Part shown: positions 49,042 to 57,813 of the stretch, piece after piece
How positions within the stretch are numbered: the stretch's first letter is position 1
Layout of the letters: every line of letters begins with the position of its first letter
Notes under the pieces: model-generated
Seen by the model: only the letters and a program-made list of their open reading frames with translations
Database searches by the model: none
What the model was told of the DNA's origin: nothing
Program-made: the position numbers and the translations under genes
Assembly: GCA_002713215.1 (NCBI GenBank)
Contig: PAVO01000042.1
Span: 1 to 64,000 of the forward strand
Length of the DNA: 64,000 nucleotides
Origin: Crocinitomicaceae bacterium
GTDB lineage: Bacteria; Bacteroidota; Bacteroidia; Flavobacteriales_G; Salibacteraceae
Direction of reading: 5' to 3'

Positions 49042-51447
49042 CTAATTCCTTAACACCTTTCCGGTTTTGATTATACTTTGTAATCTTTCCAAAGTCTTTC
49101 TTTCAGCACATAGCTCCAGAAATGCTCTACGCTCCATATCCAGTAGATATTGTTCACTCACTTCGGTTTCTTCTGATAAATCTCCACCGCATAGTACCCA
49201 TCCTAACTTTTCTGAGATGAGTTGGTCGTGTTCTGAGATATAATCTCCTGATTTCATGGAGTTGGCGCCTACGTACACAATTCCCAATCCTTCCTGGCCG
49301 AGTACGGTAATGTCAGTTCTTGGTTGTGGCTGGGTATATCCCTTCTTAGCCATTTGAAGGGCCGCTTCTTTTGCTCTACTGAGTTGGAGCTTTCTGCTTA
49401 CTACGACCTCGTCAATTCCTTCTCTTAAGTATCCCAGGTCGAAAGCCTCATAAGCTGAAGTTGCAACTTTGGCCTGACCAATGGTTAAGAATTTGTTCCT
49501 AAGTGTATTGATTTTAACATCACCTTCCCGGAACTCATCACTGCATCTTAATGCAAATTCTTTAGTGCCTCCACCTCCGGGAATAACACCAACTCCAAAC
49601 TCAACCAGCCCCATATAAAGCTCTGCATGGGTTACGACTTTATCAGCGTGCATACTCATTTCACACCCGCCTCCAAGTGCTAAATTATGAGGTGCTACAA
49701 CCACAGGGATACTTGAAAACCTTAAGCGGGTCATTGTTTTTTGAAAGGCCCGGATGGCAAAGTCCAATTCATCCCATTCCTGTTCCACCGCCATCATGAA
49801 GATCATTCCAACATTGGCCCCGGCAGAAAAATTGTCGCCGGTATTGGATATAACCAAACCTTCGTAATTAGATTCAGCCAGATCAATCGCCTTGTTAATT
49901 CCAGCTAAAACCTCACCGCCAATGGTATTCATTTTAGTGTGAAACTCCAGGTTGAGAATTCCATCTCCAAGGTTGGTAATAGTAGTGCCAGAGTTTTTCC
50001 AAACTGTATTGGACTCTCGAATGACATCCAAATCCAGAATTTGATCTGCACCGGGAATCAATGTCTGAGTTTTACTTGTTATATCATAGAACGACTTTGA
50101 CCCTTCCAGGCTTGAATAAAAACCAGGAGAGCCGGACGCTAACATTTCTTCAACCCAGGGAGCGGGAGAGAAACCCTCGGCTTTCATTTGCTTCAAAGTA
50201 GATTCTACACCCAGGACATCCCAGGTGGCAAATGGGCCTAGTTTCCATCCAAATCCGGCACAAACCGCATCGTCAATTTTATAGAGTTCATCAGAAATTT
50301 CCGGAATTCGATTGGTCGCATATTCAAATATGGAAAAGAACATTTTTCTATAGAACTCACCAGCCTTATCCTTGCCTTGAAGCAACATTGGAAGACGTTT
50401 TAGTATATCGTCAACCGGTTTGGTCATTTCTAATGTGGCGAATTTTACTTTTTGTTTAGGCTCATATTCTAGGCTTTTTAGGTTGAGAGACAGAATCTGC
50501 GATTTTCCGTCATCGCCCTTAACCTTCTTGTAAAACCCTTGTTTTGATTTGCTCCCCAACCAACCGTTTTCAACCATTTTGGAAACATAATCAGGAACCA
50601 AAAAGGTGTTGTTCTTTTCATCTTTTGGTGCTGCAGCCTTAAGACCATTGGCAACGTGAACCAGGGTATCTAATCCAACTACGTCGCAGGTACGAAACGT
50701 AGCTGATTTGGGACGACCAATAACTGGTCCAGTAAGTTTATCCACCTCGTCAACCGTAAGTCCCATTTCTTCAACCAAATGAAAAAGAGCCATAATGGAA
50801 TAAACGCCAACACGATTGGCAATAAATGCTGGAGTGTCTTTACACAAAACAGTTTCCTTTCCAAGAAACCGTTGTCCGTAATCCATTAAAAAGTCAGTGA
50901 CCTCTGGTGAAGTATATTTAGAGGGGATAATTTCCAACAAGGGCAAATACCTTGGCGGATTAAAAAAGTGGGTTCCGCAAAAGTGTTTTTTGAAATCTTC
51001 ACTTCTGCCTTCAGCCATAAAATTGATAGGAATCCCAGAAGTGTTTGAAGTAATTAGTGTCCCCGGAGTTCGAATGTTTTCGACCTTCTCGAAGAGGGAT
51101 TTCTTAATGTTCAGATTCTCGATAATTACCTCCACAATCCAATCGCAATCTTTGACCTTTTTTAAATCATCGTCAAAGTTTCCGGTAGAGATTTTTTTGG
51201 CAAACGATTTTCTGTAAATGGGTGAGGGGTTACTCTTTAAGGCAAATTGAAGTGAATCGTTAACAATTCGATTTCGAACTGCCTTACTATCTACGGTTAA
51301 CCCCTTTGACAATTCTTTTTCATTGGGCTCTTTTGGTATAATATCCAATAAGAGAACTTTGAGCCCAACGTTTGCAAAATGACATGCAATCCGGGAGCCC
51401 ATCACTCCCGAACCCAAGACTGCTACTTTTTTAATTCGTCGTTTCAT
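49042..51447 (-). CDS. fadN: 3-hydroxyacyl-CoA dehydrogenase/enoyl-CoA hydratase, FadN type
   Basis: 801 residues from ATG 51447 (MKRRIKKVAVLGSGVMGSRI). It catalyses hydration and NAD-dependent oxidation of enoyl-CoA. Domain order is dehydrogenase NAD domain (1-190; GSGVMGSRIACHFA), dehydrogenase C-terminal domains (200-470), and enoyl-CoA hydratase at the C-terminus (500-720; NTGDNFSAGANVG, ALGGGCEMSMHADKVV, VGVIPGGGGTKE). This order, the reverse of E. coli FadB, is that of Bacillus subtilis FadN. The start overlaps the MarR gene by 17 bp, so they are co-transcribed. Confidence 0.92.
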   Translation of the reverse strand: MKRRIKKVAVLGSGVMGSRIACHFANVGLKVLLLDIIPKEPNEKELSKGLTVDSKAVRNRIVNDSLQFALKSNPSPIYRKSFAKKISTGNFDDDLKKVKDCDWIVEVIIENLNIKKSLFEKVENIRTPGTLITSNTSGIPINFMAEGRSEDFKKHFCGTHFFNPPRYLPLLEIIPSKYTSPEVTDFLMDYGQRFLGKETVLCKDTPAFIANRVGVYSIMALFHLVEEMGLTVDEVDKLTGPVIGRPKSATFRTCDVVGLDTLVHVANGLKAAAPKDEKNNTFLVPDYVSKMVENGWLGSKSKQGFYKKVKGDDGKSQILSLNLKSLEYEPKQKVKFATLEMTKPVDDILKRLPMLLQGKDKAGEFYRKMFFSIFEYATNRIPEISDELYKIDDAVCAGFGWKLGPFATWDVLGVESTLKQMKAEGFSPAPWVEEMLASGSPGFYSSLEGSKSFYDITSKTQTLIPGADQILDLDVIRESNTVWKNSGTTITNLGDGILNLEFHTKMNTIGGEVLAGINKAIDLAESNYEGLVISNTGDNFSAGANVGMIFMMAVEQEWDELDFAIRAFQKTMTRLRFSSIPVVVAPHNLALGGGCEMSMHADKVVTHAELYMGLVEFGVGVIPGGGGTKEFALRCSDEFREGDVKINTLRNKFLTIGQAKVATSAYEAFDLGYLREGIDEVVVSRKLQLSRAKEAALQMAKKGYTQPQPRTDITVLGQEGLGIVYVGANSMKSGDYISEHDQLISEKLGWVLCGGDLSEETEVSEQYLLDMERRAFLELCAERKTLERLQSIIKTGKVLRN

Positions 51448-51895
51448 ATTTTGATAATTCTTCAAATATGTTTTCGTTTTTCAATGTGTCGTTTATGATT
51501 TCCATTACCTCGAAGAACTTCTTCTTCAAAGCTGGAGGAACTTTTTGATCGAGGTATTCATTAAAGTGTAGTACCGCTTGTCTTGATACCTCTCGTTTTT
51601 CTTTTCCTAATTCAGTCAGGCATATTCTTACTCGTCTGCCATCGGTTTCATCTCCTGCTTTGCAGATGTAGCCTTTTTCTTCCATTGTTTTTAGAGTTCT
51701 GGTAAGGCTTCCGGGTTCCATTCCAATCTTTGGCCCTAACTGGGTACTTGGTGTACCATCGCTCATGTCAATGTTTAGTAGAACATAACCCATTGTCATA
51801 GTAAGGTCATGTCTAGAGGCAATTAAATTGTAATGCCTTTGCACTCCGTGCCATGCCCATCGCAGAGGAAAATCAAAAGTTTCTTCAGGTTTCAT
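51431..51895 (-). CDS. MarR family regulator of the fad operon
   Basis: 154 residues from ATG 51895 (MKPEETFDFPLRWAWHG); the in-frame TTG three codons upstream is inside the promoter. The winged helix-turn-helix is GTPSTQLGPKIGMEPGSLTR with the wing region GDETDGRRVRICLTELGK, both typical of MarR. It is the first gene of the unit and overlaps fadN. A perfect palindrome lies just upstream, so repression of its own operon, relieved by an acyl-CoA or fatty acid, is the likely control; the ligand is inference. Confidence 0.9.
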   Translation of the reverse strand: MKPEETFDFPLRWAWHGVQRHYNLIASRHDLTMTMGYVLLNIDMSDGTPSTQLGPKIGMEPGSLTRTLKTMEEKGYICKAGDETDGRRVRICLTELGKEKREVSRQAVLHFNEYLDQKVPPALKKKFFEVMEIINDTLKNENIFEELSKYETTN

Positions 51896-51901
51896 TGATC
51901 C

Positions 51902-51909
51902 CAAAGCTA
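51902..51909 (-). promoter_or_regulatory. Candidate -7 box TAGCTTTG of the fad operon, leaderless start
   Basis: The minus strand reads TAGCTTTG (TAnnTTTG) ending 6 bases before ATG 51895. Transcription starting about 6-7 bases after the box would begin at the start codon itself, giving a leaderless mRNA. Confidence 0.45.
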
Positions 51910-51913
51910 GGAA

Positions 51914-51939
51914 AAAATACTATGCGCGCATAGTATTTT
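51914..51939. promoter_or_regulatory. Perfect 26-bp palindrome, likely MarR operator
   Basis: The half-site AAAATACTATGCG is followed immediately by its exact reverse complement, with no mismatch. It lies 19-44 bp before the MarR start codon and covers the -12 to -38 region of the candidate promoter, so bound protein would block RNA polymerase. The core TACTATGCGCGCATAGTA is the kind of site bound by MarR dimers. Confidence 0.8.
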
Positions 51940-51959
51940 ATGATATTTTTTGAGAATAA

Positions 51960-52706
51960 CTATCCTTCGAACGTAAAGGACACCAAAAAGATTCTGGATT
52001 TAAGATACTGGAGAGGCCCAGCGAACATGGTTCCATCCTGAACCAGGTTGTTATTTAGTCCCATTGAAAGCTTAAACTCAGGGCTAAATTTAAAATACTC
52101 CAGGAAGAAATCGAAACCTACACCTACCTGATAGCTGTACATATTCTTGTTTACTGCAACAATAATATCATCGGGATTAAAGGATTCATTTTTTACGCCT
52201 TCCTGGCTGGTAAGGTCATAGCTATACATAAAACCTCCAACGACATAAGCCGCAAAGTTTCCGGATCGCAAGCTTTTCAGCTTTAGATTCAATGGAAAGT
52301 CGAGGTAAGTAGACTCGACCGGTTTGGAAAAGAAAGTAGACTTTTCATTGCCAGGGGTTCTAAAAGTGTATTCCAGGTTACGTTGGCAAAAAGAAAGGGT
52401 GGGAATAAATCGAAAATCAAAGAAACGACCCATATGAAGGTCAACAACAATCCCTAGGTTAAAGCCCAATGTTGGATTAGATTCTACTTTTAATAAACTG
52501 TCATTCTTACTAACATCGGCTTCCAGCAGGAAATCGGCTGAGTTTATTCCGAGTGAAAACCCAAAATGGATGAATTTGTCTTCAAACCGATCCAGGTTTT
52601 CAATTTTTTTCTTTCTATAGGTATTTCGCTGTGCGGATAGATGGATGCCAAAACTCAACAGAAGAATCAGGACAAATGAGGTATGTAGAATTCGTTTGAG
52701 CATCAT
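51960..52706 (-). CDS. porT: Type IX secretion/gliding protein PorT (SprT)
   Basis: 248 residues with a Sec signal peptide (LHTSFVLILLLSFGIHLSAQ). The remainder is an outer-membrane beta-barrel of the outer-membrane protein beta-barrel 2 type (alternating strands such as FIHFGFSLGINSADFLL, YSYQVGVGFDFFLEYFKF, ending in IFLVSFTFEG). Length, barrel pattern and position directly after ubiE match PorT, needed for type IX secretion and gliding. Its start ATGATG overlaps the ubiE stop by 4 bp. The two beta-helix proteins and the broken repeat protein in this window would be clients. Confidence 0.78.
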   Translation of the reverse strand: MMLKRILHTSFVLILLLSFGIHLSAQRNTYRKKKIENLDRFEDKFIHFGFSLGINSADFLLEADVSKNDSLLKVESNPTLGFNLGIVVDLHMGRFFDFRFIPTLSFCQRNLEYTFRTPGNEKSTFFSKPVESTYLDFPLNLKLKSLRSGNFAAYVVGGFMYSYDLTSQEGVKNESFNPDDIIVAVNKNMYSYQVGVGFDFFLEYFKFSPEFKLSMGLNNNLVQDGTMFAGPLQYLKSRIFLVSFTFEG

Positions 52707-53431
52707 TTTTTGCTTGCAAAGTAAATGGAAGCAATGCCTAAAGCTAACGGAATTGCCTTTGCTTCATTGTAACCGACCTTATTTAATACGTCTAAAAACT
52801 CTTTACCGTGTGGAAATGCCCCAACTGACTCAGGTAAATAGGTGTATGCCCGGGCATCTTTACTGACCATTCTTCCAATTCCAGGCAGAATTTTGTTGAA
52901 GTAGAAGTTATAGATTTGCTTTATTGGAAATTTCTGAGGTTGAGAAAATTCAATGATTGCCACGTGACCGCCCGGCTTAACCACTCGAAGCATTTCCGAA
53001 AGTCCCTGTTCTAGGTTTTCGAAATTCCTAACGCCGAACGCGACTGTAAGTGCATCAAAAGTATTTGATTCAAATTCGAGCTCTTCCGAGTCACCATATT
53101 TTAATTCGATTTTTTCGCCAAGGTTCTTGCGTTTGATTTTTTCGCATCCAACGGCTACCATATCCCGGCTTATGTCAACCCCAATTACTTTGTCGGGGTT
53201 TAAGGACAAGGACTCAATTGCAAAATCGCCGGTGCCTGTGGCTACGTCCAATATCATTTTTGGAGCGTAGGGTTTAAACAACCGAATGGCCTTTTTCCTC
53301 CACAGAATATCTATTCCCATGGATAGAAAGTGGTTTAGAAAATCATAATTTCCAGCAATGTTGTCAAACATTTCTGCAACCTGGACTTTTTTTCCAGCAC
53401 TATTCTGGTATGGAGTAATCTGCTTATTCAT
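52703..53431 (-). CDS. ubiE: Demethylmenaquinone methyltransferase
   Basis: 242 residues from ATG 53431 (MNKQITPYQNSAGKKVQVAE). It methylates demethylmenaquinone with SAM, the last step of menaquinone synthesis. DVATGTGDFAIESLSL is the SAM site, LTVAFGVRNFENLEQGLSEM and VKPGGHVAIIEFSQP are typical of UbiE/MenG. It overlaps the kinase gene upstream by 8 bp and porT downstream by 4 bp. Confidence 0.95.
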   Translation of the reverse strand: MNKQITPYQNSAGKKVQVAEMFDNIAGNYDFLNHFLSMGIDILWRKKAIRLFKPYAPKMILDVATGTGDFAIESLSLNPDKVIGVDISRDMVAVGCEKIKRKNLGEKIELKYGDSEELEFESNTFDALTVAFGVRNFENLEQGLSEMLRVVKPGGHVAIIEFSQPQKFPIKQIYNFYFNKILPGIGRMVSKDARAYTYLPESVGAFPHGKEFLDVLNKVGYNEAKAIPLALGIASIYFASKK

Positions 53432-54431
53432 GTTCACCGTCGCATAAGGAAATGCACTCTTTCAATAAGGTTTGCTTATCCACAGGAACTACTCCTACTT
53501 TTTCACAAACTAGTCCTCCGGCCAAGTTGGACATTTTTGCAATCCATACGCCTGGTATTTTTTTAGCTAGACACAGGCTTGCGACGGAAATTACTGTATC
53601 TCCTGCACCAGATACATCAGCGATTCTTCTAATGTGAGCAGGCAGTATTTCTGCGCCGTTCTCATCGCCAACAAATACACCCAGTTCCGACATGGTAATT
53701 AGAGATATTTTATGGTTGAGATGCTCAGTTAGCTTTAGATTGGCCTGAATTAGTTCTTCTACTGATCGGGTAGGTAAGTCAATATTCAATCCTTCCGCCA
53801 ACTCTTTAAGGTTAGGTTTGAACAAATCAACAAAATGATAGTCCAGAAAGTTGTTCTTTTTAGGGTCAACTGCAACAGGAATATCGTTTATGTGGGCATA
53901 ACTAACTACTGCTTTAATTAAGCTGGCATCAATTAATCCTTTGTCGTAATCTTCAAACATGATTACATCAATATCATATCGATCGATCAGCTCTTTAATC
54001 TTGTTTTCGAAGTGTACCTTTTCTTCATTAGAAAGTGGTTTAATCTCTTCCTCGTCAACACGAATCATCTGTTGACTACCAGACATAATTCTGGTTTTAA
54101 CCGTCGTAATTCTTTCTTTCGAGGTTAGGATTCCGTCTGCAGGAAGTGCTTCTTTTTCCAAAATATCGAAGAACCGGGAACCTGATAAATCATTTCCAAT
54201 TACTGAACATAGAATTGGAGTTGCTCCCAACGCCTTAATATTTCTCGCCACATTTGCAGCACCACCAAGTCTTTTTTCACTTCTGTTTACATGAACAACC
54301 GGAACAGGCGCTTCCGGGCTTATTCGGTCAACTTTTCCTCTGAAATAGGAATCAATCATAACGTCGCCGATAACAAGCACACGCATATGATCAAATGATT
54401 CAAAAAGACGGGTAATATCGTTTCTCGTCAT
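53424..54431 (-). CDS. rfaE1: D-glycero-beta-D-manno-heptose 7-phosphate kinase type (RfaE domain I)
   Basis: 335 residues, PfkB/ribokinase fold. GDVMIDSYFRGKVDRISPEAPVPV is the RfaE-type N-terminus, GGAANVARNIKALGA the sugar-binding glycine pair, and DVSGAGDTVISVA the catalytic Asp and anion hole. The second domain of HldE (nucleotidyltransferase) is absent, so this is the kinase-only form that acts in ADP-heptose synthesis for lipopolysaccharide. It lies between the aminotransferase and ubiE on the same strand. Confidence 0.88.
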   Translation of the reverse strand: MTRNDITRLFESFDHMRVLVIGDVMIDSYFRGKVDRISPEAPVPVVHVNRSEKRLGGAANVARNIKALGATPILCSVIGNDLSGSRFFDILEKEALPADGILTSKERITTVKTRIMSGSQQMIRVDEEEIKPLSNEEKVHFENKIKELIDRYDIDVIMFEDYDKGLIDASLIKAVVSYAHINDIPVAVDPKKNNFLDYHFVDLFKPNLKELAEGLNIDLPTRSVEELIQANLKLTEHLNHKISLITMSELGVFVGDENGAEILPAHIRRIADVSGAGDTVISVASLCLAKKIPGVWIAKMSNLAGGLVCEKVGVVPVDKQTLLKECISLCDGEHE

Positions 54432-54435
54432 AGGT

Positions 54436-55632
54436 TTATTTTAGCAATGCGAGCGTGTTTTTAATTCTACTCACAGCTTCAATTAATTCTGAGTCGCTTG
54501 CCGCGTATGAAATTCTAACACATTCGGGATTTCCAAAGGCTTCACCAGTTACCAGTGCAACCCTTCCTTCTTCAAGCAAAAACATACAAAGATCTCCGGC
54601 ATTTTGAATGGGTCTTCCTTGATACGATTTACCAAAGTAAAAGCTTATATCGGGAAATAAATAAAATGCACCGGTTGGAATAGCGCAATCAATTCCTTCA
54701 ATCTCATTTAATAATTTGAGCATTAAATCCCTTCTTTTTTTGAAAGTGATTTTCATATGCTCTACTTGTTTTGGATCAGCTTCAATACCAGCCTGGGCCG
54801 CTTTTTGCGAAATTCCTGAAGTAGCACTTGTAAACTGTCCCTGCATTTTTGTACAGGCCTTTGCAATCCAGGTAGGTGCTCCAATGTAGCCAACCCTCCA
54901 GCCCGTCATAGCAAATCCTTTGGAGACTCCGTTTACCGTTATCACCTGATTATAGATATCATCAAACGATGCCAAAGAAGTATGCTTAGATTCAAAGTTG
55001 ATCATTTCATAAATCTCGTCAGAAATCACAAAAAATCCTGGGTGCTGGACAATTACATTTTTTAATCCTTCCAATTCAGCCTGGGAATAAACAGCGCCAC
55101 TGGGGTTACATGGAGAGCTGAAAATCATCAATTTCGATTTTTCAGTGATCGCATTTTTAAGCTGTTCCGGTCTAATCTTAAACTCGTTTTCAATACTTGA
55201 GGGAACAAATACAGGAACACCCCCGGCTAGTTTTATCAGCTCCAGATAACTCACCCAATATGGAGTGGGTAAGATCACCTCATCCCCTTCGTTCACCAGA
55301 CTTAAAATTACATTGGCAAGTGATTGCTTAGCTCCCGTAGAAACTACGATTTGTTCCGCAGAATAGTTCAGGTTATTATCTCTCTTGAACTTAGCAGATA
55401 TGACCTGGCGCAATTCTAAATAACCGGGAACAGGTGGATAGTGTGAGTAGTCTTCATTTATGGCTTCAATTGCCGCTTCTTTAATAAACTCCGGCGTGTT
55501 GAAATCGGGTTCGCCAAGGCTTAAACTTATAACATCAATTCCGTTCTGTTTCATCTCCCGACTCTTGGCTGACATCGCTATGGTTTGCGATTCTGAGAGT
55601 GATTTTATTCTGATTGAAAGATGTTTATCCAT
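54436..55632 (-). CDS. Class I aminotransferase, aspartate aminotransferase type Ib
   Basis: 398 residues, PLP-dependent. SESQTIAMSAKSREMKQNG, SLGEPDFNTPEF, TPYWVSYLEL, SSPCNPSGAVYS and VNGVSKGFAMTGWRVGY (with the PLP lysine in SKG) match the Ib aspartate/prephenate aminotransferases. It moves the amino group between aspartate and 2-oxoglutarate; aromatic substrates are possible. It ends 4 bp before the kinase gene. Confidence 0.92.
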   Translation of the reverse strand: MDKHLSIRIKSLSESQTIAMSAKSREMKQNGIDVISLSLGEPDFNTPEFIKEAAIEAINEDYSHYPPVPGYLELRQVISAKFKRDNNLNYSAEQIVVSTGAKQSLANVILSLVNEGDEVILPTPYWVSYLELIKLAGGVPVFVPSSIENEFKIRPEQLKNAITEKSKLMIFSSPCNPSGAVYSQAELEGLKNVIVQHPGFFVISDEIYEMINFESKHTSLASFDDIYNQVITVNGVSKGFAMTGWRVGYIGAPTWIAKACTKMQGQFTSATSGISQKAAQAGIEADPKQVEHMKITFKKRRDLMLKLLNEIEGIDCAIPTGAFYLFPDISFYFGKSYQGRPIQNAGDLCMFLLEEGRVALVTGEAFGNPECVRISYAASDSELIEAVSRIKNTLALLK

Positions 55633-55741
55633 ATTGCACGCAAAACTATAAAATTGGCTATTGTAATAATCATTGTTCTCGGTCGTTTGTATTTGTTTTT
55701 ATTATTGATTTGCGAAAGATTGTTGTACTTATCATTTTGAC

Positions 55742-56266
55742 ATGGAAATAATACTGGAATTATTAAAAATTACAATACCAGCAGTTGCCGTTATGGTGAC
55801 TTCATACTTTGTTATTAAACACATGCTTGATGCGCAATACCGAAGGCAGGAATTGGAGCTAAGAAGGGAGATTTCGAAGTCCATTACTCCTAATAAGATA
55901 AACGCATATGAACGAATTGTTCTTTTTCTCGAGCGAATTCATCCTGCAGAACTAGTATTGCGAGTTCATCGCAAGGGAATGAACTCGCAAAAGTTCCAGG
56001 CCGAATTGGTAAAAACGGTACGGGAAGAGTTTCAGCACAATTTGACGCAACAACTTTATGTATCAAATACGGCATGGGGATACATTAGAAATTCGAAAGA
56101 AGAGACCATTAAGCTAATTAATGTAGCAAGTTCAAAAGTTCCTGACAATGCCTCTGCCATCGACTTGAGTAATATGATCTTTCAGATAATGGGCAAAATT
56201 GAACAACATCCGGTTGATATTGCAAAAGATTATCTGAAGCAGGAGTTGAGAAAAGTGCTCAGGTAA
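55742..56266 (+). CDS. Conserved membrane-anchored protein, function unknown
   Basis: 174 residues. One N-terminal membrane helix (ITIPAVAVMVTSYFVIKHML) is followed by a charged helical domain without Cys or metal motifs (RREISKSITPNKINAYERIV, then VREEFQHNLTQQLYVSNTAWGYI). I have seen similar proteins in many Bacteroidota genomes but no function. Divergent from the aminotransferase gene; its 3' end overlaps that of meaB by 8 bp. Confidence 0.8.
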   Translation: MEIILELLKITIPAVAVMVTSYFVIKHMLDAQYRRQELELRREISKSITPNKINAYERIVLFLERIHPAELVLRVHRKGMNSQKFQAELVKTVREEFQHNLTQQLYVSNTAWGYIRNSKEETIKLINVASSKVPDNASAIDLSNMIFQIMGKIEQHPVDIAKDYLKQELRKVLR

Positions 56267-57281
56267 AGCTTTTGGCAAAAGCTTCGATAATTTCATCTAC
56301 TGCCTGAAAGGGACTTATTTGCCCGGAGAGGATCTTAGTTTCATTGGTTTTTATTAAATCAGAAATCTCAGGTTTTCCAATAATTAGCTCCTGAAATTGG
56401 GTTGACAGGGTCTTTTGAAACCAATCGCTATTCTGCTGACTTCTGTTGGAAATTAAATATCCGTTTTTTAGCTGTTGTTTTTCAAAGTCCAGGCAGGTTT
56501 GCCATATTTCGTCGATTCCGACATTTTCCAATGCTGAGCAGGTCATTGTCTTTACAGCCCACCCTGATTTATGCGGAGGGAAATAGTGCAAAGCACTTTG
56601 CAAAAGTTTCTTGGCTCCTTTGGCCTTGGTTACATTAGTCCCATCAGCTTTATTAATTACAATGAGGTCTGCCATTTCCATGATGCCTCGTTTTATGCCT
56701 TGCAGTTCATCTCCTGCACCTGCGAGCATAAGCAGTAGAAAGAAATCTACCATGGAGTGTACTTCGGTTTCTGACTGACCTACACCAACTGTTTCTATCA
56801 AAATGATATCAAAACCAGCAGCTTCGCAGAGGAGAATGCTTTCTCTGGTACTTCGGGCAACGCCTCCCAGGTTTTTACCAGAAGGTGAGGGGCGAATAAA
56901 AACCCTGGGGTTTCTTCCCAGCTGTTCCATTCTGGTTTTATCTCCAAGAATACTTCCTCCCGTGTGTTGACTACTTGGGTCAACGGCGAGAACCGCTATT
57001 TTTTTGTTGGATTTAGTGATTAATTCTCCAAATGACTCAATAAACGTGCTTTTACCGACACCTGGAACTCCTGTAATTCCAATCCGTAACGATGGGTTTG
57101 TTTTGGTGCTACAAAGCTGGATTAGCTCGTTGGAAATTTGTTTATCAGCAGGTTTACAACTTTCCGTAATTGTTATCGCACGGGACAGTGATGAAATATC
57201 ACCATTTGTAATGCCCTTATAGATTTCTTGGGTAGTGGAGGCAGTCTTTTTTTTTAAAATGTAATTCTTGTTCGTTGCCAC
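56259..57281 (-). CDS. meaB: Methylmalonyl-CoA mutase-associated GTPase MeaB
   Basis: 340 residues from GTG 57281 (or TTG one codon before); an in-frame TGA lies directly upstream and no ATG exists before the G domain. G1 GVPGVGKSTFIESFG, G3 region ILIETVGVGQSETEV and G4 NKADGTN are intact, with family motif DPSSQHTGGSILGDKTRM. It protects and loads adenosylcobalamin in methylmalonyl-CoA mutase; the mutase is not in the window. It follows the lipoprotein gene by 18 bp. Confidence 0.92.
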   Translation of the reverse strand: MATNKNYILKKKTASTTQEIYKGITNGDISSLSRAITITESCKPADKQISNELIQLCSTKTNPSLRIGITGVPGVGKSTFIESFGELITKSNKKIAVLAVDPSSQHTGGSILGDKTRMEQLGRNPRVFIRPSPSGKNLGGVARSTRESILLCEAAGFDIILIETVGVGQSETEVHSMVDFFLLLMLAGAGDELQGIKRGIMEMADLIVINKADGTNVTKAKGAKKLLQSALHYFPPHKSGWAVKTMTCSALENVGIDEIWQTCLDFEKQQLKNGYLISNRSQQNSDWFQKTLSTQFQELIIGKPEISDLIKTNETKILSGQISPFQAVDEIIEAFAKSFT

Positions 57282-57299
57282 CAATCAAATTTAGAAGAT

Positions 57300-57653
57300 T
57301 TATCGAAGTTTTTGGTCAAATGAAATTATAGGCGAATCACAATTTCCATCTTCCGTTTCGTTAATCAGGCCCGTAAATGAATTCCCTTTGAATGCCTGGT
57401 TGGCTTTGATTTTGTCTTTTGTAAATTGTGTGTTTCTAAGTTTCCCCAAATCTTGCATTTCTCTACTGAGACTTCCTGAACTGAATTCAACCCAAACAGT
57501 GAAAATACTATCGCCCTCTACAATTTCACCATTGAATTCATGCGAATGAACCGTTGCATAAAATTTATTTTGCGTCCATTCACAGGGAGCCTCGCTCGAT
57601 CCTCCGCAAGCGGAAATTGTGATGACACTTAAGAATAAAACTAACCACTTCAT
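57300..57653 (-). CDS. Small lipoprotein of unknown function
   Basis: 117 residues from ATG 57653 (MKWLVLFLSVITISACGGSS), with lipobox ISAC and Cys16. The upstream in-frame codons are not needed. The mature part has about 100 residues, beta-rich, with two further Cys (APCEW and DGNCDSP) that could pair. No family recognised. Upstream of meaB on the same strand, so probably co-transcribed. Confidence 0.75.
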   Translation of the reverse strand: MKWLVLFLSVITISACGGSSEAPCEWTQNKFYATVHSHEFNGEIVEGDSIFTVWVEFSSGSLSREMQDLGKLRNTQFTKDKIKANQAFKGNSFTGLINETEDGNCDSPIISFDQKLR

Positions 57654-57778
57654 TTTAGGGAATCTTAAAAATACAATTTGATAACGGAGTTGCATAAATA
57701 GTAAATCAATTAAGAAAAACCTTTAAAAAATGTGTTAATGTGTGCCTTAGATTACTAAACAACTTGAATAACAAAATT

Positions 57779-57786
57779 TACATTTG
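57779..57786 (+). promoter_or_regulatory. Candidate -7 box TACATTTG of trxB
   Basis: TACATTTGC, matching TAnnTTTG, 28 bp before the trxB start codon; the same core is found before rpsL. The -33 region is poor. Confidence 0.5.
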
Positions 57787-57813
57787 CACACTTATTTTGA
57801 GAAACGATAAACA

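Larger units (their letters stand above)
48618..49042 (-). mobile_element. IVS-like element between fadN and fadA
   Basis: About 425 bp bounded by 22-bp imperfect inverted repeats, 48618-48639 and 49021-49042, which share the 13-base core TATGTACAACGTA and differ at four places, all transitions. In the sense RNA three of the four are G-U pairs, so the whole element can be closed as one stem with the gene in the loop. The right repeat touches the fadN stop codon and the left ends just before fadA; without it the two genes would lie about 6 bp apart. The gene inside belongs to the family found in 23S rRNA intervening sequences. I infer an IVS-type insertion in an mRNA. Confidence 0.6.

Noticed and set aside
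57286-57293. TAAATTTG just upstream of meaB as a promoter
   Set aside because: It ends two bases before the first possible start codon, so transcription would begin after it; meaB is more likely read from the lipoprotein gene upstream.
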